From contig DLME01000255.1 of assembly GCA_002479215.1 (NCBI GenBank), positions 1 to 5,368 of the forward strand: 5,368 nucleotides of DNA, read 5' to 3'. The notes beneath the pieces are model-generated. The model had not been told where the DNA came from and made no database searches. It saw only the letters and a list, made by a program, of their open reading frames with translations. This document shows positions 1-4,615 of the stretch, one piece after another; position 1 is the first letter of the stretch; every line of letters starts with the position of its first letter. Position numbers and translations under genes: made by a program. The DNA comes from Syntrophaceae bacterium UBA7544 (GTDB lineage: Bacteria; Desulfobacterota; Syntrophia; Syntrophales; Smithellaceae).

Positions 1-54
1 GTTCAGCGTGTTTTGAGACGCTGGACTTATAAGTACAACACCCGTGTTATCCAT
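1..54 (-). CDS. Start of an unidentified gene, truncated by the window edge
   Basis: Eighteen codons are visible, beginning MDNTGVVLISPASQNTLN, and the frame is still open at base 1. The ATG at 54 is chosen because GAGGT lies about 6 bases upstream, next to the TGA of the preceding gene at 62; that tight spacing is the same as elsewhere in this operon. An earlier ATG overlapping that TGA gives only 12 codons before a TAA. The visible part is polar with a short hydrophobic strand and shows no signal peptide. I do not recognise it. By position it is another late structural or membrane-associated gene of the virus. Confidence 0.55.
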   Translation of the reverse strand, partial: MDNTGVVLISPASQNTLN

Positions 55-61
55 AGATACC

Positions 62-367
62 TCATACGTAGAAATCTGAGCCAGTGGATGGTTTATTCAT
101 TCCCGGTGGATTCTGAATGAGTTGCAGACCTGTCCACTTGTTAGGCTATGGCTGCGGGCTGAAAACAGGATTTACATCTGCGTTTGGCTGTCCAATGGTT
201 CGGAACAAGAATCTTACCCAGCCCCAAATAATGGTAGGCCAAGGAGCGGTTTCAACCTCGACAACGCCTGACGGCGCCCCGACGCCGACCCAATGGATTT
301 GCTGTCCCTCGTTGTAAACACGATTTCGGACTGCCATCTGACCGTTCTATGTGCCATGATTAGCCAT
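62..367 (-). CDS. Unidentified 101-residue late protein with two in-frame TAG codons
   Basis: Read with TAG as sense this is one gene of 101 residues ending in TGA. TAG occurs at codon 7 (347..349) and codon 74 (146..148). The start at 367 has GGAG about 9 bases upstream; the internal ATG at 337, which a standard-code caller would pick, has no Shine-Dalgarno. The middle part is rich in Trp, Val, Gly and Pro (HWVGVGAPSGVVEVE, TIIWGWVRF, residues about 30 to 62) and looks beta-stranded and soluble. The second TAG falls in a Gln/Pro stretch (SPQP, TAG, PNKW), where Gln would fit naturally. No family is recognised. It follows the membrane-protein cluster of a PRD1-like virus, so a virion or assembly role is an inference only. 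Confidence 0.8.
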
Positions 368-382
368 TTTGCTTAACTCCGA

Positions 383-601
383 TCAAGCACTTACGCTTGG
401 TGCATACGTTTGGCTTGTGCCACCGTAGTTTGTCCCGCCAACACCACCCGACATCGCGGTTGCCATTGTCTGCGACAGAGCGTTAGCGCTGCTTGAGAGC
501 ACTTGCGCCGTACCCTGACTATTACGGATCAAGACGGCAAGCGTTGCGAGTCCGATAATATTCAGACTAATTGCTGTCATGCTTTGCATTATTTCGTTCA
601 C
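383..601 (-). CDS. Small one-helix membrane protein, paralogue of its upstream neighbour
   Basis: This is 72 residues with a GTG start at 601, whose bases overlap the TGA of the preceding gene; GGGAG lies just upstream and supports that start. One hydrophobic helix spans roughly residues 9 to 24 (AISLNIIGLATLAVLI), followed by IRN, an Ala/Ser-rich amphipathic stretch, and a Gly/Ser/Thr-rich tail. It resembles the protein of 598..792: both share IIGLA, then IRN, then GT, then TAM.GG at matching spacing. The pair therefore looks like a tandem duplication. Small membrane proteins of this kind are abundant in tectiviruses, where they sit in the internal membrane beneath the capsid; that location is inferred from context. 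It ends in TGA and has no internal TAG. Confidence 0.88.
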   Translation of the reverse strand: MNEIMQSMTAISLNIIGLATLAVLIRNSQGTAQVLSSSANALSQTMATAMSGGVGGTNYGGTSQTYAPSVSA

Positions 602-792
602 TGTTGTACTCCCGATATAGAAGATGATCCGCCCATCGCGGTCGATAATACCTTGCTAAATCCCGTTGATGTTGCATTGAGGATATTCACGGTTCCACTC
701 GCATTTCGAATAATGGTTCCAAGAATTGCTAATCCTATTATGGATGCCGCTATGCTTGTACCGTTTTTTATAATTTCATCCAAACCGTTCAT
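598..792 (-). CDS. Small one-helix membrane protein, paralogue of its downstream neighbour
   Basis: This is 64 residues. The ATG at 792 overlaps the TGA of the preceding gene (ATGA), a typical translational-coupling arrangement, with AAGG about 9 bases upstream. A charged N-terminus (MNGLDEIIKNG) leads into a hydrophobic helix at about residues 12 to 28 (SIAASIIGLAILGTII), then RNASGTVNIL, an amphipathic stretch ending in STAMGG, and a short Ser-rich tail. It is a clear sequence relative of the 383..601 product (shared IIGLA, IRN, GT, TAM.GG). It probably sits in the virion's internal membrane. No enzyme motif is present, and the exact PRD1 counterpart cannot be named. The stop is TGA. Confidence 0.9.
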   Translation of the reverse strand: MNGLDEIIKNGTSIAASIIGLAILGTIIRNASGTVNILNATSTGFSKVLSTAMGGSSSISGVQQ

Positions 793-1073
793 TTGCTTAC
801 CTTCGCATACTGGTTATAAAACTTGCTCACATTACCAATAAACTGTGACTGATTGTTACTATTCAATAGAAATGCAGTCAGAACCAATAGCAAAAACAAC
901 TAGCCCACATTTTTACCTAACATATCTCCAAACATCGCCGCTGCGGTTATAATTATAACCCACGAAATAAACTGACCTTCTTTTTGAAGATTGGTAACAA
1001 GTTGTTTAGCGTTACCTTGCACACCGACCAATATCAGGTAGGTTGCATATCCAATAACCAAAAGGGTTTCCAT
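789..1073 (-). CDS. Three-helix membrane protein with one in-frame TAG
   Basis: With TAG read as sense this encodes 94 residues. Hydrophobic segments lie at about 3 to 17 (TLLVIGYATYLILVG), 38 to 54 (ending in the FGDM turn) and 59 to 70 (LFLLLVLTAFLL). The last begins immediately after the TAG at codon 58 (900..902), so termination there would remove a whole transmembrane helix and the polar C-terminal tail. GAGGTGATATC sits just before the ATG at 1073. The TGA overlaps the ATG of the next gene. There is no ORF listed at standard code longer than about 57 codons, so conventional annotation would miss the gene. A virion membrane protein is likely; the family is not recognised. Confidence 0.85.
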
Positions 1074-1082
1074 GATATCACC

Positions 1083-1175
1083 TCAAGCAAGAGCAAGATA
1101 CGTCGGTAACTCACCTTTGAATAAGAGATACAAAGGAAACCCCAAGAGTAGAGCAATAAAGACTGTGCTGTTCAT
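1083..1175 (-). CDS. Very small one-helix membrane protein (30 residues)
   Basis: The reading frame begins MNSTVFIALLLGFPLYLL, continues with FKGELPTYLALA and ends in TGA. One transmembrane helix occupies about residues 5 to 18, followed by a short Lys/Glu segment and a second short hydrophobic end. GAGGGG lies 5 to 6 bases upstream of the ATG at 1175, and the gene fits between its neighbours with gaps of about 9 bases on each side. At 30 residues, support rests on the Shine-Dalgarno, the operon spacing and the hydrophobic pattern rather than on length. It probably belongs to the set of tiny membrane proteins that tectivirus-like virions carry. No specific counterpart is claimed. Confidence 0.75.
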   Translation of the reverse strand: MNSTVFIALLLGFPLYLLFKGELPTYLALA

Positions 1176-1183
1176 GGCACCCC

Positions 1184-1291
1184 TCAATCAATGGTTGTGC
1201 CAATGTATATTTGTACACCCATAATCATCAATACGAGTGCCACGAAAAAGGCAACTGCCTTGAAGTTTATCTGAGATAGATCGAAGTTCAT
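1184..1291 (-). CDS. Very small one-helix membrane protein (35 residues)
   Basis: The protein starts MNFDLSQINFK, then has a single hydrophobic helix at about residues 12 to 30 (VAFFVALVLMIMGVQIYI), and ends GTTID before TGA. The start at 1291 is preceded by AAAGGA about 8 bases upstream. It is the first gene after the capsid protein and after the long RNA hairpin at 1316..1384, so its expression relative to the capsid protein may be set by that structure. The amphipathic N-terminus followed by one helix fits a small protein of the virion's internal membrane. It is too short for family assignment. Confidence 0.78.
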   Translation of the reverse strand: MNFDLSQINFKAVAFFVALVLMIMGVQIYIGTTID

Positions 1292-1315
1292 TTGTCGAAT
1301 CCTTTAGTTAAAAGT

Positions 1316-1384
1316 CTATAAGAACCCTTCGAGGGGATGTGTCAGTCAAGGGAGAGGACTTGACCAACCGAAGGATTCCTATAG
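1316..1384 (-). terminator. Long imperfect RNA hairpin between capsid and membrane-protein genes
   Basis: On the minus-strand transcript the outer arms are CTATAGGAATCCTTCG (1384..1369) and CGAAGGGTTCTTATAG (1331..1316), 16 pairs. The inner arms GTTGGTCAAG (1368..1359) and CTTGACTGAC (1350..1341) add 10 pairs, closed by an 8-base loop TCCTCTCC. A 9-base bulge (1340..1332) lies on the 3' side only. Four of the 26 pairs are not Watson-Crick, and all four are G-U in the minus-strand RNA but A-C in the plus strand, so the structure fits the mRNA strand specifically. The run of U after it is weak (ACTTTTAAC), so it may be an attenuator, an RNA-processing site or an mRNA 3'-end stabiliser as well as a terminator. 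The type given here is the closest available. Confidence 0.7.
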
Positions 1385-1388
1385 GCAA

Positions 1389-1403
1389 ATCCCTTTTAGG
1401 GAT
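1389..1403 (-). promoter_or_regulatory. Short hairpin just after the capsid stop codon
   Basis: ATCCC, TAAAA, GGGAT forms a 5-pair stem with a 5-base loop about 30 bases past the capsid TGA and 5 bases before the long hairpin. It is small and could be chance by itself. Next to the larger structure it may help protect or process the 3' end of the capsid message. Confidence 0.35.
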
Positions 1404-1431
1404 ATTTATCACTGTTGTAACGCAGTCAGCA

Positions 1432-2532
1432 TCATTGCTGTACTGCACCAATAGCGCCTGCAATACCGAGGGAATATGTAGATTCCCAGCAAACATCCAA
1501 GTGACTGTTTGCATTCACGGTGTTGAACACGAGAGCTTTTTGGATCGCCCCGTAGGTCTGAGTCTGGATTGATTGGTGTCTGTGATCTTGGTAATAGTAT
1601 CCCGCTGGAAGATCGCTCTTAAAACGGGTACGCATATCAGCGCGAATCATTTGAGGCGTCTGTTGCAGTATGATCGAATTGGAGTTCATCACCAAGTTGA
1701 TGCTTGCGATATCGGTTCCGTTAGTGGTAACCGCTCCACCGTTAACGTACCACATATGATTTGCAAGGATGTTTCTCGCCTGTGGGTAATCAACGAACAT
1801 CTGCACGCCCGGTGCCATGGTGGAGTAACTAAAGCCACCGAGAAGTTCATATACGGTCTGTGCGGAGATCAACGGTATAGCGTTGTTTTGCGGGATGATT
1901 CCTTGCTGATAAACGGTCACATAGATGTTATTGATAATCGCTGTGCCGCTCGTAAAGAGATTCGCTGCTACATCAGTTCCATCAATGTTATTCGCAAAAT
2001 TAAGATTCAAATTTACTTGTCCATTCGAGACCGAGGCCATGACTAAACAGCCGTCTAAATTACTGCGTGCGTCATAGGACACGGGTAAATTTAACTCGAA
2101 CATTAGGTTTTTTGTAACCGCGCCTGTGGTGTCTTGAGTCGGAAAGTACATGAGGTCTGTATCAACCGCAGACGACGCCAACATCCAAGGCTAACCGTAA
2201 CGAGCACATAAGATGCTGTACAGTTGATGTCCCGGCAAATTGATTCTGCTTATACCAGCAAAATCCCGAAGCGTGATATTGCTAAGCAAATTGTAAGGCG
2301 CGTATGGAGACGCGGTCACAGGAGATGTAACTGTGCAGTCCGCCTGTACTACAATTCGAAGTCCCGTAAGTATCCCGGCGTTGTTCAGCTTGATTGTGGT
2401 ACAAGACTGGCCGGGCTGGAACGGCCCGGCCTGAGTGACCAATTGTTCGTAATGTATACCTGTGCGAAGAAGCGTTCTGGTGTCGGCAAGGTTATTAGCC
2501 GCTGTATATTGCTGTTGCTGTGTTGCAGCCAT
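1432..2532 (-). CDS. Double jelly-roll major capsid protein, PRD1 P3-like, with in-frame TAG
   Basis: With TAG read as sense the gene encodes 366 residues, against about 395 for PRD1 P3. Visual alignment to P3 is convincing along the chain: Gln/Ala-rich N-terminus (QQQQYTAANNLADTRTLL); GILTGLRIVVQADCTVT against P3 GIVKGFLVKVTAAIT; YNLLSNITLRD; LMFELNLPVSY against LTMYYWVPLAY; INNIYVTVYQQ against EISYTVYQSY; PLISAQTVYEL against PLIDLSTLYNL; VNGGAVTTNGTDI against FDNGGSFNAGTDI; and RTRFKSDLPAGYYYQDHR against RRRIATDFPKGVYYCDNR. P3 has two jelly-roll domains and forms trimers that build the pseudo-T=25 shell. The TAG (2191..2193) is codon 114, in the first jelly roll. The ATG at 2532 has AAAGGA 8 bases upstream; a TTG at 2550 lies inside that signal and is not the start. 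The stop is TGA. Confidence 0.96.
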
Positions 2533-2566
2533 TGTATCAATTCCTTTCAAAAGGTTTTGTGTGTCA

Positions 2567-2581
2567 GACAGTCAAACCGTC
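2567..2581 (-). promoter_or_regulatory. Small hairpin upstream of the capsid gene
   Basis: GACGGT, TTG, ACTGTC forms a 6-pair stem (one G-U pair, again valid only on the minus-strand RNA) over the stop codon of 2572..2685. Just downstream, CCTTTTGAAAGG (2543..2554) can fold on itself and would pair the capsid Shine-Dalgarno. Both are small and could be chance, but together they could tune capsid translation. Confidence 0.3.
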
Positions 2582-2685
2582 AGGTCAGCCATATTGATTG
2601 ATCTGAGGACAGCGTTAATCCCCCAAATCGAAAAATATGCCACCACTGTTATAAACAGTATGTCTTTGGGATTCAGGATATTCAT
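2572..2685 (-). CDS. Tiny one-helix membrane protein, P20/P22 position
   Basis: This is a 37-residue protein starting MNILNPKDILF, with a hydrophobic helix at about residues 9 to 25 (ILFITVVAYFSIWGINA), then RSINMADLTV and TGA. GGGAG lies 7 bases before the ATG at 2685, directly after the TGA of the previous gene. It is one of two tiny membrane proteins between the packaging ATPase and the capsid protein. In PRD1 exactly that slot holds P20 and P22, about 42 and 47 residues, the integral membrane proteins of the unique packaging vertex. The functional parallel is inferred from position, size and single helix; sequence similarity cannot be judged at this length. Confidence 0.78.
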   Translation of the reverse strand: MNILNPKDILFITVVAYFSIWGINAVLRSINMADLTV

Positions 2686-2697
2686 TGTGTACTCCCA

Positions 2698-2820
2698 TCA
2701 AAGATTCTTTGAATTGTATTGGGAGAGTCCGACCACGTTCAGGAGTTGGTCGATGAGAAAAAGTCCTGCATAGGCGGTCAAGCCGATGATAACGATATTC
2801 ATGAGGTCTAATTTTAGCAA
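2698..2820 (-). CDS. Tiny one-helix membrane protein with TTG start, P20/P22 position
   Basis: The start is taken as TTG at 2820 because AAAGGA lies 8 bases upstream of it; the in-frame ATG at 2802 would be about 26 bases from that signal. This gives 40 residues (34 from the ATG). A hydrophobic helix covers about residues 8 to 23 (NIVIIGLTAYAGLFLI), followed by DQLLNVVGLSQYN and a Lys-containing end. The stop is TGA. It is the first gene after the ATPase and the AT-rich spacer. With its neighbour 2572..2685 it occupies the place of PRD1 P20/P22, which anchor the packaging machinery to the vertex membrane. That role is an inference from synteny. Confidence 0.75.
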   Translation of the reverse strand: MLKLDLMNIVIIGLTAYAGLFLIDQLLNVVGLSQYNSKNL

Positions 2821-2928
2821 TGTAGTAATCCTTTCAAGCGAAAAAATGGTTGTCAGAAAAAACCTTTGCAAAAGTCTTTTGATTAATTAGTTATCAAATA
2901 TTGACGTTACTGAGGTAACGAAGTCCGC
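2821..2928 (-). promoter_or_regulatory. AT-rich spacer with hairpins and U-tracts between ATPase and capsid cluster
   Basis: No gene fits here. In transcription order it holds a hairpin CGTTAC-CTCA-GTAACG (2920..2905), an imperfect AT stem TTGATAA...TTAATCAA around 2879..2897, a stem CAAAA-GAC-TTTTG (2881..2869), then runs of six T at 2862..2857 and 2846..2841, and finally the AAAGGA for the TTG-start gene. Hairpins followed by T runs could end or attenuate transcription from the upstream genes. An AT-rich gap here would also suit a late promoter for the capsid cluster, but I cannot point to convincing -35 and -10 boxes. Confidence 0.4.
2905..2920 (-). terminator. Hairpin just after the ATPase stop, possible weak terminator
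   Basis: CGTTAC, CTCA, GTAACG makes a perfect 6-pair stem with a 4-base loop, beginning 8 bases past the ATPase TGA. There is no T run immediately after it; T tracts come only 40 to 60 bases later, so classical intrinsic termination is uncertain. Confidence 0.35.
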
Positions 2929-3555
2929 TCATTGGGGTATCACCCCATACGTTCTCAAGTTGTCCGTTGCGACGGTGTAGAATCTCTAACAATAACGAGG
3001 TGGATTGGTCATGACTTCCTCGCGCCCACATGCCTCATACATACGTTTTCGATCTTCTTTAAGGTTGAGGCTGAAGATGGATAGATAATCCGACTCGGAG
3101 AACACGAAACGTGAAACCCATGCAGGCCGCTGTGTTCCACCCAAAAAAGACTGTCTTCGAGACCTGCCCCTTGTGAGCCATGAGGTTAAGCCAACACCAG
3201 CTTGCCCCTGATGGTGGAGCATATACAATTCATCTATGTATAAGCCGATGTTCGTTATGCTTTCATGAACATAATGAATCTATCCATCAACGTAATCATA
3301 TTGATGTGCTGGTGGACGTAAGACAAGCCACTGGCTTTCCTCAAACACCTTGAGTATCTTATTAGTATCGGGAAGGTCTTCGATGATCCTGAAATTATTA
3401 AACCCCTCATCAATCTTGAGATCAACGATAAGCCATTTAAGCGGAGACCGTTTAACCATCCACTTGGACTATACCGATTTTCCCGATCCTGTCCGACCGA
3501 CCACACAGCATCGTTTACCCGGATTAATGTATGGAAGTGGTGTCGCTGACTTCAT
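2929..3555 (-). CDS. Genome-packaging ATPase, P9-like FtsK/HerA family, with three in-frame TAGs
   Basis: Read through TAG this is one 208-residue protein ending in TGA; PRD1 P9 is about 227 residues. The Walker A loop is GRTGSGKSV (residues 20 to 28). Walker B is GLYIDE (104 to 109), with Asp108 and Glu109 as the expected metal-binding and catalytic acids. The stretch LTRGRSRRQ (127 to 135) and TQRP (141 to 144) match the arginine-rich and P9-specific motifs of membrane-containing double jelly-roll viruses. The family forms a ring at the special vertex and drives DNA into a preformed shell. TAGs are codons 29 (3469..3471, directly after the P-loop), 92 (3280..3282) and 190 (2986..2988). The start overlaps the preceding gene by 32 bases and has AGGGA about 10 bases upstream. 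No standard-code frame contains both Walker motifs. Confidence 0.95.
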
Positions 3556-4021
3556 TTTTTGGTTTCCCTGCTTGTGCTTTTTTCGCGGCAATACGCTTTA
3601 AAATGATCGGCATTCTTGGCACATAAATCATTGCACTGGTGCCAATCAATGTTATACACGCCATTATTTTTGGATTGGGCTGGAAGTCGAATTCTTCGCC
3701 AAAGGTGATTATGGCTTTCGCCAATGATGCCGCCTCTTCAGGCTGCAAAGCAACTTCAGGTATCCCGCTCATCATTGCCATAATAGCGTGCAGGCCGTAT
3801 ATCTGTTTACCGACATCCTCAACCGTCGCAACTTTTTTGGACTTGCGTTTCACGGGTTTTTCATCGGCCTTCGGAATTTCAATGACTCGATCTGCTTCGG
3901 GCTTTGGTGCCGCTTCCGCTGGATTTTTTTTCGGCCTGCCCCGCCTTTTTTTCGGCTCTGAAACCGTTGAATCTGGATTCAGTTCCAAAACATCTTCAAA
4001 TGTTTGTGTTGTGTCACTCAT
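3524..4021 (-). CDS. AT-hook protein with one membrane segment, P10 position
   Basis: This 165-residue protein has three parts. Residues 1 to about 65 are charged and probably disordered, with a textbook AT-hook KKRRGRPKK (24 to 32) and a second basic cluster KPVKRKSKK (55 to 63). Residues 66 to 118 are helical (VGKQIYGLHAIMAMMSG, PEEAASLAKAI). Residues about 119 to 135 form a likely transmembrane helix (IMACITLIGTSAMIYVPR), followed by a basic tail. An AT-hook binds the minor groove of AT-rich DNA, so the protein could join viral DNA to the membrane. It sits directly upstream of, and overlaps, the ATPase, where PRD1 has the membrane assembly protein P10; correspondence is positional only. 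AGGGG lies 8 bases before the ATG. It ends in TAA, one of two such stops here, with no internal TAG. Confidence 0.88.
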   Translation of the reverse strand: MSDTTQTFEDVLELNPDSTVSEPKKRRGRPKKNPAEAAPKPEADRVIEIPKADEKPVKRKSKKVATVEDVGKQIYGLHAIMAMMSGIPEVALQPEEAASLAKAIITFGEEFDFQPNPKIMACITLIGTSAMIYVPRMPIILKRIAAKKAQAGKPKNEVSDTTSIH

Positions 4022-4043
4022 TTTTCATCCCCTTTGCAGTCGG

Positions 4044-4409
4044 TCAAATCCAACCACGTTTGTGCTTCTTGGTTTTCTTCTTTGGCTCTTCGTCTTCCTT
4101 GGGTGCCTTTTCAGTCACCGGCTCAACCACTTCCTCGACTGCGGTTTCCTCAACCTTTTCCTCTTTTTTGGGAAGCCTTTCATCAATCTTTAATTCAATG
4201 TCGCTCAATCGACTGAAGATATTAGCAACATCGTTTTTGAGCTATTCAAATTCGGCCTCTTTCATTTTTTCCTGTATCTTTTCCTCTTTTATTTCTTCGG
4301 CCTCAACGATGGCTTCTTTTACGGCTTCCTTGATTTCTTCAGGCTCTGGCGTAGCCACTCCTACCGCTGGCTCTGTTACCACTACGGGAGTTTCAAAATT
4401 TTCGTCCAT
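4044..4409 (-). CDS. Acidic coiled-coil protein with in-frame TAG and basic tail
   Basis: This is 121 residues with TAG at codon 56 (4242..4244) read as sense. After a Val/Pro/Glu N-terminus, residues about 22 to 56 are a highly charged helix (EIKEAVKEAIVEAEEIKEEK). Residues about 57 to 78 have a heptad-like hydrophobic pattern (LKNDVANIFSRLSDIELKI) typical of a short coiled coil, which lies entirely after the TAG. A second Glu/Pro-rich stretch follows, then a basic end KKKTKKHKRGWI. The ATG at 4409 is preferred over an upstream one at 4460 because AAAGGA lies about 7 bases upstream. The stop is TGA. PRD1 has the packaging-efficiency protein P6 in this region, but I see no sequence basis for naming it so; a scaffold, assembly or DNA-associated role is possible. 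Confidence 0.82.
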
Positions 4410-4413
4410 GGTT

Positions 4414-4614
4414 TTATCCTTTGGGAAAATATTCCTCTTTAATAAGGAGCATCTTAACAAGATTGCTCAACGTCTTGTCCATTTCAAGTAAACTATCCCT
4501 TATCTGTATTAGTAACTTCGTCTGATTGTCGTCCATCTTAGCCTTGTTCAACATGAACATTTCGATCTGTTTGGCTTTATTGCCAAGGTCGTTAAAATCA
4601 ATGGAATGGAACAT
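4414..4614 (-). CDS. Small helical protein, possible assembly factor
   Basis: This 66-residue protein has almost continuous helical, amphipathic character (NKAKQIEMFMLNKAKMDDN, IRDSLLEMDKTLSNLVKMLL) with leucines and methionines at heptad-like spacing, consistent with a short coiled coil. It has no membrane segment and no signal peptide. AAGGAG lies 9 bases before the ATG at 4614, and the previous gene's TGA ends at 4616, so the two are tightly coupled. The stop is TAA. In PRD1 the genes between the spike and packaging genes encode small helical non-structural assembly factors (P17, P33). Similar size and place make that a reasonable guess, but no homology can be claimed. Confidence 0.82.
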   Translation of the reverse strand: MFHSIDFNDLGNKAKQIEMFMLNKAKMDDNQTKLLIQIRDSLLEMDKTLSNLVKMLLIKEEYFPKG

Positions 4615-4615
4615 C

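Larger units (their letters stand above)
1292..1431 (-). other. 140-base structured spacer after the capsid gene
   Basis: This gap between the capsid-protein TGA and the next Shine-Dalgarno is the longest non-coding stretch in the window apart from 2821..2928. It is almost filled by two RNA hairpins, 1389..1403 and 1316..1384, entered separately. A 68-codon frame (1308..1514) crosses it, but it starts inside the capsid gene, has no ribosome binding site and runs through both arms of the hairpin, so I read it as chance. Confidence 0.7.

Noticed and set aside
503..841. A 112-codon plus-strand frame
   Set aside because: It is antisense to three coupled membrane-protein genes and shows no initiation signal.
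1308..1514. A 68-codon minus-strand frame spanning the end of the capsid gene and the spacer
   Set aside because: It has no ribosome binding site, starts inside the capsid gene and is explained by the hairpin arms and capsid coding sequence.
1573..2046. A 157-codon plus-strand frame
   Set aside because: It lies wholly antisense to the capsid gene, and the product looks like no known protein.
3255..3506. An 83-codon minus-strand frame starting MWSVGQDREN
   Set aside because: It is out of phase with the ATPase, whose frame through the same bases carries the Walker A motif and a good alignment to the family.
3904..4491. A 195-codon plus-strand open frame, with another of 184 codons at 3639..4193
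   Set aside because: Both lie antisense to three minus-strand genes with Shine-Dalgarno signals and coherent products. Their translations are Phe/Ser-rich mirror images of Lys/Glu-rich coding, and they have no matching operon context.
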